Virus record (IMG/VR): IMGVR_UViG_3300048011_000833
Location: 1-37,852 of that record
Length of the DNA stretch: 37,852 nucleotides
Reading direction: 5' to 3' (one strand)
Source: a virus
Position numbers and translations under genes: made by a program. This document shows, one piece after another, positions 23,401-35,900 of this stretch (positions are counted from its first letter, which is position 1; each line of letters starts with the position of its first letter). A model generated the notes under the pieces. It was not told the origin of the DNA and searched no databases. It was given only the letters and a program-made list of their open reading frames with translations.

Positions 23401-23907
23401 ATCAGTGATGAAATTATTTTTCATCCAGTAAAATACAAAGTGTTGTTTGGCACAACTGCTGAAACAGATTTACAAGCAACATTTAAAATTGTTAAAAACA
23501 AAAATAGAGTAGTCAATGACAATGATGTAAAAGCCAGAGTAATTGATGCAATCAATGAATACTTTAGTTTAGAAAATTGGGATTTTGGCGAAACATTTTA
23601 CTGGAGTGAATTGAGTGCGTATATTGTAAAACAAATGTCTCCAGACATTGTGAGTATTGTACTTGTTCCGGTAAGTGGCCAAAGCAGTTTTGGCAGTTTG
23701 TTTGAAGTAAAATCTGAAAGCAACGAAATATTAATCAGTGGTGCAACAGTAGCAAATACAGAAATCATCACAGCAATTACTGCCGATAGATTAAAAGCTC
23801 AAGGTGCAGTAGTTACATCAGTTTCGAGCACAGGAGAAGTAATTCAAAGTGCAGCAGAAACAATTACAATTTCGACAGGTACGTCGACTAGTGAAGGATA
23901 CAATTAA
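20416..23907 (+). CDS. 6: Baseplate wedge protein gp6, enlarged (1163 aa)
   Basis: gp6 forms the inner ring dimers of the baseplate wedge and belongs to the baseplate J family. The N-terminus has FDTLRRTMINYIRLNYPED, followed by a segment ending SEYLALIDLIAFLGQN and ARENFIELADRRESVLRLAR, the clear gp6 signature. The C-terminus has ARVIDAINEYFSLENWDFGE, a J-like wedge domain feature. T4 gp6 is 660 residues; this one is 1163, the extra length being strand-rich middle domains. I chose the ATG at 20416 rather than the GTG at 20410 because GAGG is 8 bases before the former and only 2 before the latter. The stop overlaps the next start (TAATG). The late promoter CATAAATA lies 24 bases upstream. Confidence 0.9.
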   Translation: MSATDRQNKLLLAEDWQTIYQSFKYADFKSYDFDTLRRTMINYIRLNYPEDFSDYIESSEYLALIDLIAFLGQNISFRTDLNARENFIELADRRESVLRLARLISYNPTRIQPANGLLKVVSVQTSENVIDSNGVNLSGRNIRWNDSVNDNWFEQFIKVLNGAYTQENKFGTPRKSELVAGVRTEKYNFNTRSNVFPVFGFNKSINGKSMEFEIVSTDIADGEIVESSPGLGKPVGMLYRDNGQGAGSSNTGFFMHFRQGSLQKAEFTVSLPTPNQTIDLDSANINNQDIWLYQLDRNTQEQTLWTKVDAVEGNNIIYNSVAKNERNIYAVQTRANDRASLIFSDGVFGELPKGNFRAFYRTSENADYTISPNEITNIKLSIPYVSATGNNETLVMQLSLKQTVANAASSESTESIKTNAPSTYYTQNRLITGEDYNIGPLGISQDIIKTKAVNRTSSGINRYYDLKDTTGKYSTTNLFGTDGVLYKEYRDEKHNFSFNTRTDVEAVIENLVTDIIADNNTKNFFADQFIDQDYNDLQLAFKQQTSETNSSTGFLLDSDQLAEVDPQYYALGDFTQGPLRFVQANTLVKFVAPEGKHFMPDGTLMNGAANHIGATTYIWTKVVAIRNDGTELDDITNSGPIVFSDVVPSGAILDKVKIKYTRDILTSVKQDMIDQVFAYRTFGLRYDRESRNWLVITQNNVNITDSYNIGLAGDTSGQNLDRSWIILFETNGIDYTITTRTLRYIFESQKEIRFYFDSNKKIYDSKTGNIVRDKISVLNINTDLLSAGQTSPFTVNFDWAISKEYRDDIGYINSKKVEVVFFDEDDDGVVDNPQIFEDIVSPDSVDFDKKYVFVKKYTEFDTEYYKYVPQADDNIVVVQAYRSINSSRVNNPIYYVIDTDSFWQVTTATRKVEQVFDYKAFVGRDDLKFQYVHAADENNRIDPASSNIMDTYVLTRQYDTAFRQYLKGTVTNAPLPMSSDQLYRSYGKEINAIKSISDEIIFHPVKYKVLFGTTAETDLQATFKIVKNKNRVVNDNDVKARVIDAINEYFSLENWDFGETFYWSELSAYIVKQMSPDIVSIVLVPVSGQSSFGSLFEVKSESNEILISGATVANTEIITAITADRLKAQGAVVTSVSSTGEVIQSAAETITISTGTSTSEGYN

Positions 23908-26900
23908 TGGCATACGATAAAAATCAAAACGATTTTCCATTACCAGCTGGACAAAACCCAGAAAGAAAATCCAGCAATTTTTTGCCAAAATATTTTAGAA
24001 CTGATGCAAACAACAAATTTTTACAATCTACAGTAGACCAGTTTATCAACGAAGGTGTTGTAGAAAAATTAAATTCATTTGTCGGAAAACGCAGTGCTAA
24101 AGCTAGAATTCCTGCAGACACTTATCTAAGCGATGTATCTCCTGAAAGAGAAAACTATCAGTTTGAGCCAAGTGTTGTATACAAGGACGAACTTGACAAT
24201 TTAAAATTCTTTGCTGATTACAATGATTATATCGGACAAATACAAAATTTCAAAGGCAACATTGCTAACCAACGTATTTTAAATCAACAAGAATCTTATA
24301 GTTGGGATCCTAGTATAGATTGGGACAAGTTTAGCAACTTTAGAGAATACTATTGGCTACCGATGGGTCCCCTTCCAATTAAAGTTGCTGGACAAAATGA
24401 AAAAGTAACCAGTACATACAATGTAGAAACTGTAGACGATGCTGGCAGTGTGTCTTATGTGTTTTTTCCGGACGGGCTTACAAGAAACCCAACAGTTGAC
24501 TTGTACAGATCTCAAGAAATTCGTATAGAAATCAACACTCCGGGATTTCCTTTTGCACTAGCAACATCGAGAGATTTTGACGATAACGATCCTTTATTGG
24601 GTGTAGATCAACAAAACAACAGCGTCTTGTATACCCAAGGAATTAAAAAATTCAAATATGACGATGTTGGTCAACTTGTAGAAACAGATGACGAATACAT
24701 TGAAAACGGTGTAATTTTGTTCACTCCTGATGAGGATACTCCTGATGAATTGTTTTACATCAATCAGCGAGACGTTAACATCAGTGGATTAATAAACATA
24801 TATTACATAGATGAAAACAGTACCATTGATGTTGAAAAAGAAATTCTAGGAAAGCGCGATTACACCACAAGCCGCGGCATAAAATTATCAAACGGCATGA
24901 AATTGTATTTTGTAGGAAATGCATTACCAGAAAAATACAACAGCGGATATTGGTATGTTGAAGGTGTAGGAACAGCTATTAAGCTAGTCAACGAAAACGA
25001 CTTAGAAGTTCCTGCGGTATTTACAAGTTTGGAACCTGTTCCGTTTGATAATAATGCATACGGTTATGATAGATTTCCATACGAAGATGCTGCAAGCTAT
25101 CCAGCCAACAAAGATTATATTACAATAAACAGATCCAGTGCTGACAGAAATCCGTGGAGTAGATACAACCGCTGGTTCCACAAAGATGTAATCGAAACCA
25201 GTGCAAGAGAAGTAGGAGTAGAGCCTGAGCTAAATCAAGATGCAAGAGCAAAACGTCCTATTATAGAATTTGATGCAGGTCTTAAGTTGTTCCAGCACGG
25301 AAATGTTGCAAAGCAAAATGTTAATTTAGTAGACACAACTACAAAAGATGTGTTTAGTACAATCGAAGGATTGGAAGGATATATTGTTGACGGCGTAACA
25401 CTAACCGACGGCATGCGCATATTGTTTACAGCAGATACTGATGCATTAGTAGCAGGAAAAATTTACAAAGTAAACTTTATTAACTTTGGACAAGAAACCA
25501 AAAAAAGACAAATCAGTTTAGTAGAAGAAACAGACAGCAATCCTCAAGAAGGCGAATGTGTGCTTTCACTGGCAGGAAACTCTAATGCTGGACAAATGTT
25601 CTATTATTCAAACGGCAAGTGGAATGCAAGTCAGAAAAAAACACAAATAAATCAATCACCTCTGTTTGATTTGTTTGACAAAGAAAAAACTAGCTTTGCC
25701 GACGAAATAGCATACATTGCTAGTTCTTTTGCAGGAAATAAAATTTTTAGTTATGCAACAGGCACAGGAAGCAATGATGTTGAATTAGGGTTTCCGTTGA
25801 AATATAAAAATATTGCCAACGTTGGAGATATTGTTTTTGACTTTGATCTATTACAAAAGTCGTTTACGTATCAAGATAATTTACAAAATCAATTCGAAAA
25901 AACAACAGATGTAGGATTTGTAGAAGTTTACAACAGTGTATCAAATACAATTTCTTATAAAAATGCATGGACTAAAACTGTTGACAACGAATTAACCAAA
26001 CAAGGTGTTGTTAGATTATATGAAAATCAAAAAAACAATTTTGAAATTGATGTATATGAAAATCAGTCCTTGCCTGTATACGAAAAAGTTTATGTAAACG
26101 GTGTAAAAAAATACAAAAACAAAGACTACGTTGTAGTTGACGGTATTAATTTCAAAGAAGTTAAATTCAACAAAGATTTGTCGGTTGACGATCTAGTGGT
26201 TATAAAAAGTTATTCGTTGTCCCCTAAAAATCAAAATGGGTTTTATGAAATTCCTCAAAATTTGGAAAGCAACCCTTTAAACAACAACGTATTACAATTT
26301 ACATTAGGTGAAGTTAACAGTCATGTAGAATCAATTGTTGAAAACAATTCTGCATTTGAAGGAATTTATCCAGGACCTAGCAATCTTAGAGATCAGAAGT
26401 TTGTATCACAATATGGTACAAGATTTATGCAGCACAGCGGTCCTGCAAATCTTGCGATATATCATATCACAAACAAAACTGCTAATGTAGTCAAAAGCAT
26501 TGAATTTGCAAGTAAAGAATACAGCAAATTCAAGCAACAGTTTATCAAAGAATCAGAATTAACTGGATTTCACGGCAGTGCTGCAAAGCATGTTGATATA
26601 ATAATGAACAATTTAAACAAAGACAAGAATCAAGATTTTTCTTTCTTTGCTAGTGACATGGTTGCATACAAACCTAGCGTAACAACTGTTCACACTATTG
26701 AATACAACGGAGAAGCATATTTTGCACTATCTGAAAGTTTTGATTTATCCACACTAACAAATCAAGCAGTGTATGTGTACTTGAATGAAGAACATTTGAT
26801 TTACAACATTGATTATGTATTTGAAGACGGATTTGTAAAAGTTACTCGTAACTTGGTAGAAGACGATGAAATTACAGTAATCGAATACAACAACACAAAC

Positions 26901-29900
26901 GGCTGTTATATTCCACCAACTCCTAGCAAACTGGGATTGCTTCCTAGCTTTGTACCAGAGCAGTTTGTATATACTACAACCTCTGGAAATACTGTTAACA
27001 TGATTAGATGTCACGACGGTAGTATGACAAGGGCGTATGACGATTATAGAGATGAACTGATTCTTGAATTAGAATTGCGTATTTACAACAATATCAAATC
27101 ACTTTATAATGCAGACATTTTGGACTTTTATGATTTCCAACCTGGGTATTCGAGAAACACAGGCATTAGCAAACAAGAAATCGATTCAATCCTGCTAAAA
27201 GATTTTAGTAACTGGCTGGAAAAAGCCAGTAACCCAGATTACAGTGATTCCAGCTTCTGGGATAATTCCAATGCATTTACCTACAACTACAGCAACAGCA
27301 CAGATTTAAATGGCGTGCCGTTGCAGGGTTCTTGGTACAACATTTACATGCATTATTTTGACACTTCTAAGCCGAATACTCGTCCTTGGGAAATGCTGGG
27401 ATTTGATACTGCTCCTACATGGTGGGAGTCGCAGTATGGACCTGCTCCGTATACCAGCAACAACACCATACTTTGGAATGACTTGCGTGACGGTTTAATT
27501 AGAGAACCTGGCAAAGCTATTGTTATCAACAAGAAATTTGCAAGACCGATACTCAACAAAATTGTTCCTGTAAACGAATACGGTCAGTTGATTGATCCGT
27601 TGGAATCGGGATTGTGCAAAAACTTTGTGCTGTTGGAAAGCAAGCAAAGTTACAAGTTTGGTGATCAAGCACCTGTTGAAAGAGCATGGAGAGAAAGCAG
27701 CGAATACAAGTTTGCACTTCTCAAAGCATGGACGCTACTACAGCCTGCTAAACTATTAGGCACTGGGTTTGATATCAGTAGAATGTCAAGAGACCTTTCT
27801 GGCAACATAATTTATACTCCAACACAAAAAAGAATCCGCACTGAAGATTTGCTGTTTCCTGATGTATCCGGCGAAAGCAACAGCAGTGTTCACACCAGTG
27901 GATTGGTTAACTATATTGCAAATTATGTAAAATATACCAAAGCTGGAGAGTACGAAAACTACAAAACAGAAGTTAAAAATCTCAACAATCAGTTGAGTTT
28001 TAAATTGGGCGGATTTGCCGACAAGACCAAACTAAAATTAGTATTAGACAGCAGAAGTCCTTTGAACAAAACAAGTGTATTTGTTCCTGATGAAAACTAT
28101 GACATATTCTTAAACACCAGTAGTGTACAAGATACTCCTACGTTAAGCGGTATTATTATTGAAAAGTTAAACAGTGGAAAATATCTAATCAAAGGCTATG
28201 ACAAAGAAAATCCAGTGTTTACAATAACTCCTGCAAAACCAACACAACAAGATTCTGCAATCACAGTCGGCGGAGTAAGCGACGATTTTGTTACATGGAA
28301 CGAAGGCAAAACCTATAGCATTGGCACTATTGTTGAATACAACGGAACATACTACAGAACAAAGATAACACATCAAAGTACGGAAACTTTTGATAATGGA
28401 AAATTTGCCAAACTAGCCGAGCTTCCAATCAAAGGCGGCCAGTCTGCAATTATTAGAAGAAACTTTGAAACCAACACCGTGGATATTCCTTATGGAACAC
28501 AGTTTGCTAATGTTCAGGAAGTTGCAGACTTTATGCTAGGTTATGAAAATTACCTAAAATCTCAAGGATTTATTTTTGAAAGCGTAAATCAAGAATCTGC
28601 ACAAGTAGAAGATATGAAATTGTCTTTGCAAGAGTTTTTATTCTGGGTAACACAGAACTGGGAAGTAGGAACAGTGCTAGCAGTAAGTCCTGTTGCAAAC
28701 GAAGTTAAATTTGCAAGAGATTATTATACTGTTGACAACATCTACGATCCATTTTATGAAACAACCATCCTAACAGGCAGTGGTCAAATATTAGGACCAG
28801 AGTTTAATAATGTATTTAGAGACCGAGACGTTGATTTTAGTTTGCGTCCTATTGCTACCGATGGCGGCGTGTATCTTATCAAATTGCCCTTGGTGCAAAC
28901 AGAGCATGTTGTATTAATTGACAACCAAACCGTCTTCAATGATACTATTTACGATCCAACTGCTGGTTTTAGGCAAGAAAGAATCAAAGTTGTAGGGTAC
29001 AGAACCGATGGATGGACTGGTAATTTAAATATTCCAGGATTTATTTACGATCAAGCAACTGTAACTCTTTGGGCACCATTTACAGATTATCCAATCGGTA
29101 GTCTTGTAAAGTACAAAGAATTTTATTATAGTTCTTTCAACAAACACACCAGCGGAGAAACATTCAACGACGACAACTGGAGAAAATTATCTCAGCGTCC
29201 AGTGTCTCAAATACTTCCTAACTGGGATTATAAAACAAACCAATTTGCTGACTTTTACGACTTGGATACAGACAATTTTGACACTGAACAACAGCGTTTA
29301 GCACAGCACTTGATTGGCTATCAGCCAAGAGAATATCTTGCTAATATTATCACAGACAGTGTTAGCCAATACAAATTCTATCAAGGATTTATCCAAGAAA
29401 AGGGAACTAAAAATTCTCTTACAAAACTTTTCGAACCGCTAAGTGCTGCAAACAAAGACAGCGTTGAGTTTTACGAAGAATGGGCTATTAGATTAGGACA
29501 GTACGGTGCTATTGACAATCTAAGAGAAATTGAGTATAGATTAGATGAATCAAAATACAAGTTGGAACCACAGGTGTTTGAACTTACGGATAGTATAAGT
29601 CAAACTAGACTTGATCTAGCAATCGAAATTCCAAAAAGCACTGTTTATAAAAAACCAGCTGATTACGATCATACTATTGTTCCTGCTCTCAACAGCAACA
29701 AAACATATACCAGAAACACAGGATATGTTAAAAACGACCAAGTATCTTATGTTATTACCAATTGGGAAAACATATTAGATGTTGATATCAACACACTAAA
29801 TGTTGGTGAAAATATCTGGATAACACAAAATGAACTGAATGTTTGGGCAACTTACAAGCATGTTAGATCTGACTTAGTTGTAGAATCTTATGCAGCTTCG

Positions 29901-32900
29901 ACATTTGAAGATATTGACACAGTTGAAGTTGTAGTAGACGGATATATCAAAGATATCAGTGTTGACGATTATGTTGGAATCTTAGCACCAAACTTTTCAG
30001 GGTTTGCACAAGTAATTGATGTAAATTTAAACAAGCTACAATTAATCGGGCTGCCAACACCTCCAGCAGTTGAAGCTGACGATAGTACAGAAAATCCATA
30101 TGCAGATGCTTCTATTACTAAATTTGTAAACAGAAGATATACCAATGTTGATGAATTGGGCAACAATGTTACAAACATTGAAAAAGACAATGTTGACACA
30201 GTTTGGTTGGACGACAACGGCACAGGAAACTGGACAGTTTACGAAAACCGCAGTGTGTTTGATCTATCAAGAGAAATAGGCAACCAAGAAGATATACTAG
30301 GATTTGCAGAAAGTTTTGATGTCAACAAAACCAACACTGTGTTAGCAGCAGGCAATCCCAGAAAAGAAGAACTTACAATCTTTACAAGAACAAACAACAA
30401 GTTTGATTTTAGAAATATCACTTATATTTCGCCAAATGATTCGCACGATGTTGGGTCAGATTACGGAACAAGTGTTGCAGTATCCCCGAACGGTTTAACT
30501 ATTGCAGTTGGTGCTCCTTTGGCAAGTAATGTAATAACAAGGTTTGTAGGACCACTTGAACCTGGCGTTGCATACAGTGCAGGTGATATTGTTTCTGACA
30601 GAGGAACACTGTGGCGTGCAAAAAATGACATTACAACTTGGGAAGACCCAACAGGCGACAGCAGTACTATTTCAGTTAATGACCAAGATTGGGAACCAGC
30701 CTATATGATTACAGCAGGCGAAGGTGTTTCGTCTGGATTTGCAAATCAAGGTGTAGTCTATGTTTATACCAAAAATCAAGTCACTGAAAATTACAATTTA
30801 GATTTTGTACTTTCAAGTCCTGATCCTAAGTCAAATGCATTGTTTGGACAGCAGATTAAATTAGCACAAACCAGTTATGGCAGTACAAAGATGTTTATTA
30901 GTGCTCCAGGAGACGACACTGGTAAAATATACTTCTTTGAAAAACTCGATGAATGGCAGTGGTCTAGAAACACTGCTTACAAAGACATATACAGCGATAC
31001 AGCAAAATACAATGTTGGTGATATTGTGTTTTATAATAACAACTTATATGAAGCATTGACAACTATAGCACCTGGCAGTGCATTGCCTACAGATACTACA
31101 AAATGGCAATTAGCAGAACCGATTGAGCACACTGGTTATGTTCCAAATCGTGCACACGAGCTGGACGGCGAAATTATTGATCTCAACAATATGTCAAACT
31201 TTGGATACGATTTTGAAGTTAATGCATTCGGCGACAAACTGGTTGCAGAATCATATGACAGCCAATCTCGAAAAGTTATCAATGTATACAACAACATCAG
31301 CACACGTTGGAATTACATACAGCAAATAACTGAAATCACAGAAAAAACTGAGTTTGGTTATTCTTATGACATCAACGATGACGGCGATATTATTGCTATA
31401 AGTGCGCCTCTTGCAGACGAAAAAGGCACAGACAGCGGCAGTGTTTATGTGTACGAACAAGGTGCAGACAACACATACAGCTTGAAACAAACTGTCTACA
31501 GTCCGTTCAATGAACAAAATGAAGTGTTTGGCACCAGTGTAAAATTCAGCAACAACAAATTGGCTATTGTTGGCAAAAACACTGACATCAAAAACTTTAC
31601 AACATTTGATTTGATTGATGAAGACAATGTCACGGTGTTTGACAACAGCAACACAAAGTTTTCAACAACAATTGAAGACGCAGGACGTATACTGTTATTC
31701 CAAGAAATTGCAAATAGATTTGTGTATGCAGAAGACATTGATTACAGAAGAGATCTAAGCAACTTCAGTTTGGAAAACTTTAAGATTAACAACGGCCAAA
31801 TTTTCTTGAGTTTGCCGTTCTATGCACCAACACAAGATCGTCAACCGACTACCGATGGCAATTATATAGTGAGCAACAACAAAGGTTTGATTGCTGAAAT
31901 TTCCACAGGAACCAGCAAAGACACTTGGTTGCCAATTGCTGAACAAGTGGATAGACCAGACATCAAAAAAATCGATCAGGTGTTCTTGTACAATATTGAT
32001 TCTCAAGACATCACACAAAAACTTGATGTAATTGATCCAAGATTGGGTAAAATTGCCGGACCGGCAGAACAGGAAATTGCATACAAAACTCCATATGATC
32101 CTGCAACATACACAGAAACAGATGGGTTGCAAGATGTAATTGTAGATTTTGGCAGCAACTGGACAGACAAACAAGTAGGACAAGTTTGGTGGAACATTGA
32201 TCGTGCCAGCTGGTACGATGTTTACCAAGGCGAAACAAGCTACAGAACTGCAAACTTCAACAAGCTCGTACCTGGCTATGAAATTCAAGTGTGCGAATGG
32301 GTAGGCACAGATCTTACTCCGCGAGAATGGAGAGCACAAACCGGTACTGCTGAAGGATATGCCGCTGGTGTTAGTGGCGTACCGCTGTATGAAAACACAT
32401 ACAGTGTAAGAAGAAAATATGACTCGGTTAAAAAACAATTTAAAAATCGCTACTACTATTGGGTGCGCAACACAGAAATTGTTCCAAACATTGGATTTAG
32501 ATCAATTAGTTCTCAGTCAATTGCACAGTTGATTGCAGATCCTGCATCAACAGGATACAAGTTTGCAATTATGCTGGCAAACAACAAATTTGCATTGTAC
32601 AATTGTAAGAGTCTTGTAGAAGGTACAAACACTGTAATTCAATTTAGAACACAGTCAGACGAAACACTGACTGCAAACATACACAGTGAATATCAGTTGC
32701 TTTCTCAAGGATTGGATCTTAGTATTCCTAACAGAGACATTGAATCAAAGTGGCATGACAGTTTGATTGGGTATGACATTTTGGCAAACCCTGTTCCTGA
32801 CAATACACTTCCTGAATCACAAAAATATGGTATCTTGAATTTACCAAGACAAAGTATGTTTGTAAACCGTTTGGAAGCAGTAAAACAATTTGTTGATAGA

Positions 32901-35900
32901 GCTAATGTGGTATTTTTGCAAAATCAAATAGTTGACAATTATGATATCAGCAAGTTGTTGTTGAAAGACATTCCTCCGCAGTTGGGCGAAGGATACTACG
33001 ATGTTGTCATTGACACACAAGAAGACTTGCAATTTGTCGGAGTAGCAAAAACTGAGCCAGCAGTTGTTTCGTTAACAATTGATTCCGGAACAATTACCAA
33101 TGCTGTTATTGTAAATCCGGGTAGAGGATACAAATCACCTCCGATAATTGAAATTGAAGACGCTTATGGAAAAGGCGCAATTTTAAATACTGCAATAGAC
33201 AACTTGGGAAAACTTGTTTCTGTAGATGTACGAACAGGCGGCAACAATTACAGTCAAAGTGCAATTGCTAAGATTAGAAAGTTCAGTGTGTTGGTAAGTG
33301 CTGACACAACACTCGGAGGCATTTGGGCAATATATGAATGGAACAAAGTTTCTCAAACTTGGGATAAGTCTGTAAATCAAAGCTATGATACAACCAAGTA
33401 TTGGAGTTATGCAGACTGGTATGCAACAGGTTATAATTCAAACACTGTTGTAGATTACACAATTGGCCAAAGCTATGAACTGTTTGGTCTTAACAATACA
33501 ATTGGTGATATTGTAAAAATCAAAAACATCGGCACCGGCGGATGGTTGTTGCTTAAAAAAGTTGATGACCAAGACACTGAAGATTACACAGTAAACTATG
33601 ACACTGTTGGACGTGAAAACGGCACAATTCAACTAAATGATTTGCTGTACAATTATAGTTCTGAAACAAGCGGATACGATGCAATTGCATATGATACTGC
33701 ATTTTATGACAAAGAGCCTGTCCAGGAGCTGAGAAATATAATTGATGCTATTAAAGAAGATTTGTTTGTAAGCGATCTGACAGTAGAATACAACGAATTG
33801 TTTTTTGCAGCACTGCGTTATGCACACACAGAACAGCCAAACATTGACTGGGCATTTAAATCTAGCTTTGTTAGAGCAAAGCACAACGTTGGCGATCTTG
33901 TGCAAAAAATAACTTATCAAAATGATAACCTTGAAAACTACCAAGATTACATTGAAGAAGTCAAGCCGTACAAAACAAAAATTAGAGAGTACATCAGTGC
34001 ATACAGCGCATTAGAGCCAACCGGTAGTATGGTTTCTGATTTTGACTTGCCACCAAGTTATATCAATGGCAGTATTAAGCCAAGTATTGCAAAATATGCC
34101 AATAATACCATCACTCAGTTGTATGACGATTACAGTGCAGCACCTTACAAAAATTGGGTAGACAACAACAAGTTTGACATTATTAGAATTGATATAGCAG
34201 CAGGCGGCAGCGGATATTTAGAAACACCGTCAGTTGTTATTGATGGCGATGATGCTCCTATCTTACGTGCTTATCTTGCAAGAGGAAAAGTAAAATCTAT
34301 TGAAATCGAAACTGCCGGCAAGCAGTATTACACTGCTCCTGAAGTTAAAATCATAGGTCAGAGCACAACACCTGCAAAAGCAGTTGCTATACTAGGAAAT
34401 GGTTTAGCAAGAAGCACCCACATGGTAATACGCTTTGATAGAGTTAGTGGCAAACGCTATATAGAAAACATCAACTCTATTGAAACATTTGCCGGCACAG
34501 GCGCAAAAGAAAAGTACATGCTAAAATGGCCACTCAATGTAAAAACAGATAGCTACACAGTTACTATTGATGGCATTGAACAATTAAGTGGAACATACAC
34601 AGTTGGTAACGATGTTGATTTTAGTCTAGGACACGAGCGTTTCTTGGGATATGTTGATTTTGTCAATCCTCCGGCTAATAATTCTGTAGTAGTTGTTAAC
34701 TATCAAAAAGCAACCAGCATGTTATCAGCTGCTGATAGAATATTCACTGAATATAATCCAACCAGCGGAATGCCTGGAATTTCTGAATCTGGCAGTCTTG
34801 CAAGCCTAATGAAAGGCGTTGAGTACGAAGGCGTTCTTTATGATTCGTATGCATTTGGCAATGAGCAAGGTTTCGGACAAGGCGGCTTCGGCGATCTTCC
34901 TTTTGATACATTTGTAAACACATTTGAAGATGAAGTAATTGTGCTAGATGGCAGTACTAATAGAGTGCAACTTGCAGAGCCATTGGAAGCAGGTGTTACT
35001 TACAACGTATATCTAAATGATGTTAGACTAGACGATGCCAACTATGATGGAAGTTCAATTGTAGACAATACAAATGCTATTATGGCATCCATTGAAGGCG
35101 ACGGAGTTATTGATTATATTGATCTCGACAACGACTTGGTACAAACCGCAGACGGAGATGTATTGATTGTGCGTAAGAGCACAAGTGACGGCAGCTTTAC
35201 TCCTGTAGGCAGCACATATGACACAAGTCTTGCAGGCGGCTCTCTGGATTACACAACAGCCAGCGGAGTCGGTGCTGGAGAAATCATCATCGACGGCGAT
35301 GGCTTTAGAACACAGGCCAACAGCAGCGGTCCTGAAGAAATGGTTCCGGGTACTGTAATTGATACACTAGACATGAAAGTATATCATAGAGCAACAGACG
35401 GAGTTGGCATTATCAGTGTAGCAAATTACTGGACTGATGCAGAAACGTTTGTTTATGATTTGCCAGGTCAGCCAGCAGATATTGACAGTATTATTATGAT
35501 ACTAGATGGCGAAATTCTTGACAGCACAACGTATTCAGTTGATTATGAAAACAATCAAGTGTATTTTGACGATAGTACCAGCAGTGTTGATGTGAATTTG
35601 TGCATTATTACCATCGGAGTAAATGGCGCAGATTTGATAGATACCCAAACTGTTGCATATGATGGCAACAATATTATACCTACATTGGCAGATTTTGCTG
35701 ATGCAAAAACTGTTGTTGTGCTCAGAAATGGCAGAATACTAGAAAAAGACACAGACTACACAATAACATCTTCAGATAGAAACAAAGCAGTTATCAACTT
35801 AATAGTTGGAAAAGTTATAGGAGACATTTTCCAGTACATGATTTACAATAACACTGTTAAGTCGTTTAGTCAAGTTATTATTGATAAGACATTTAATAGT

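Noticed and set aside
31755-32438. 227-codon minus-strand ORF opposite the giant gene
   Set aside because: Cysteine-, phenylalanine- and isoleucine-rich translation typical of an antisense shadow, no ribosome site, and the plus strand is clearly coding there.
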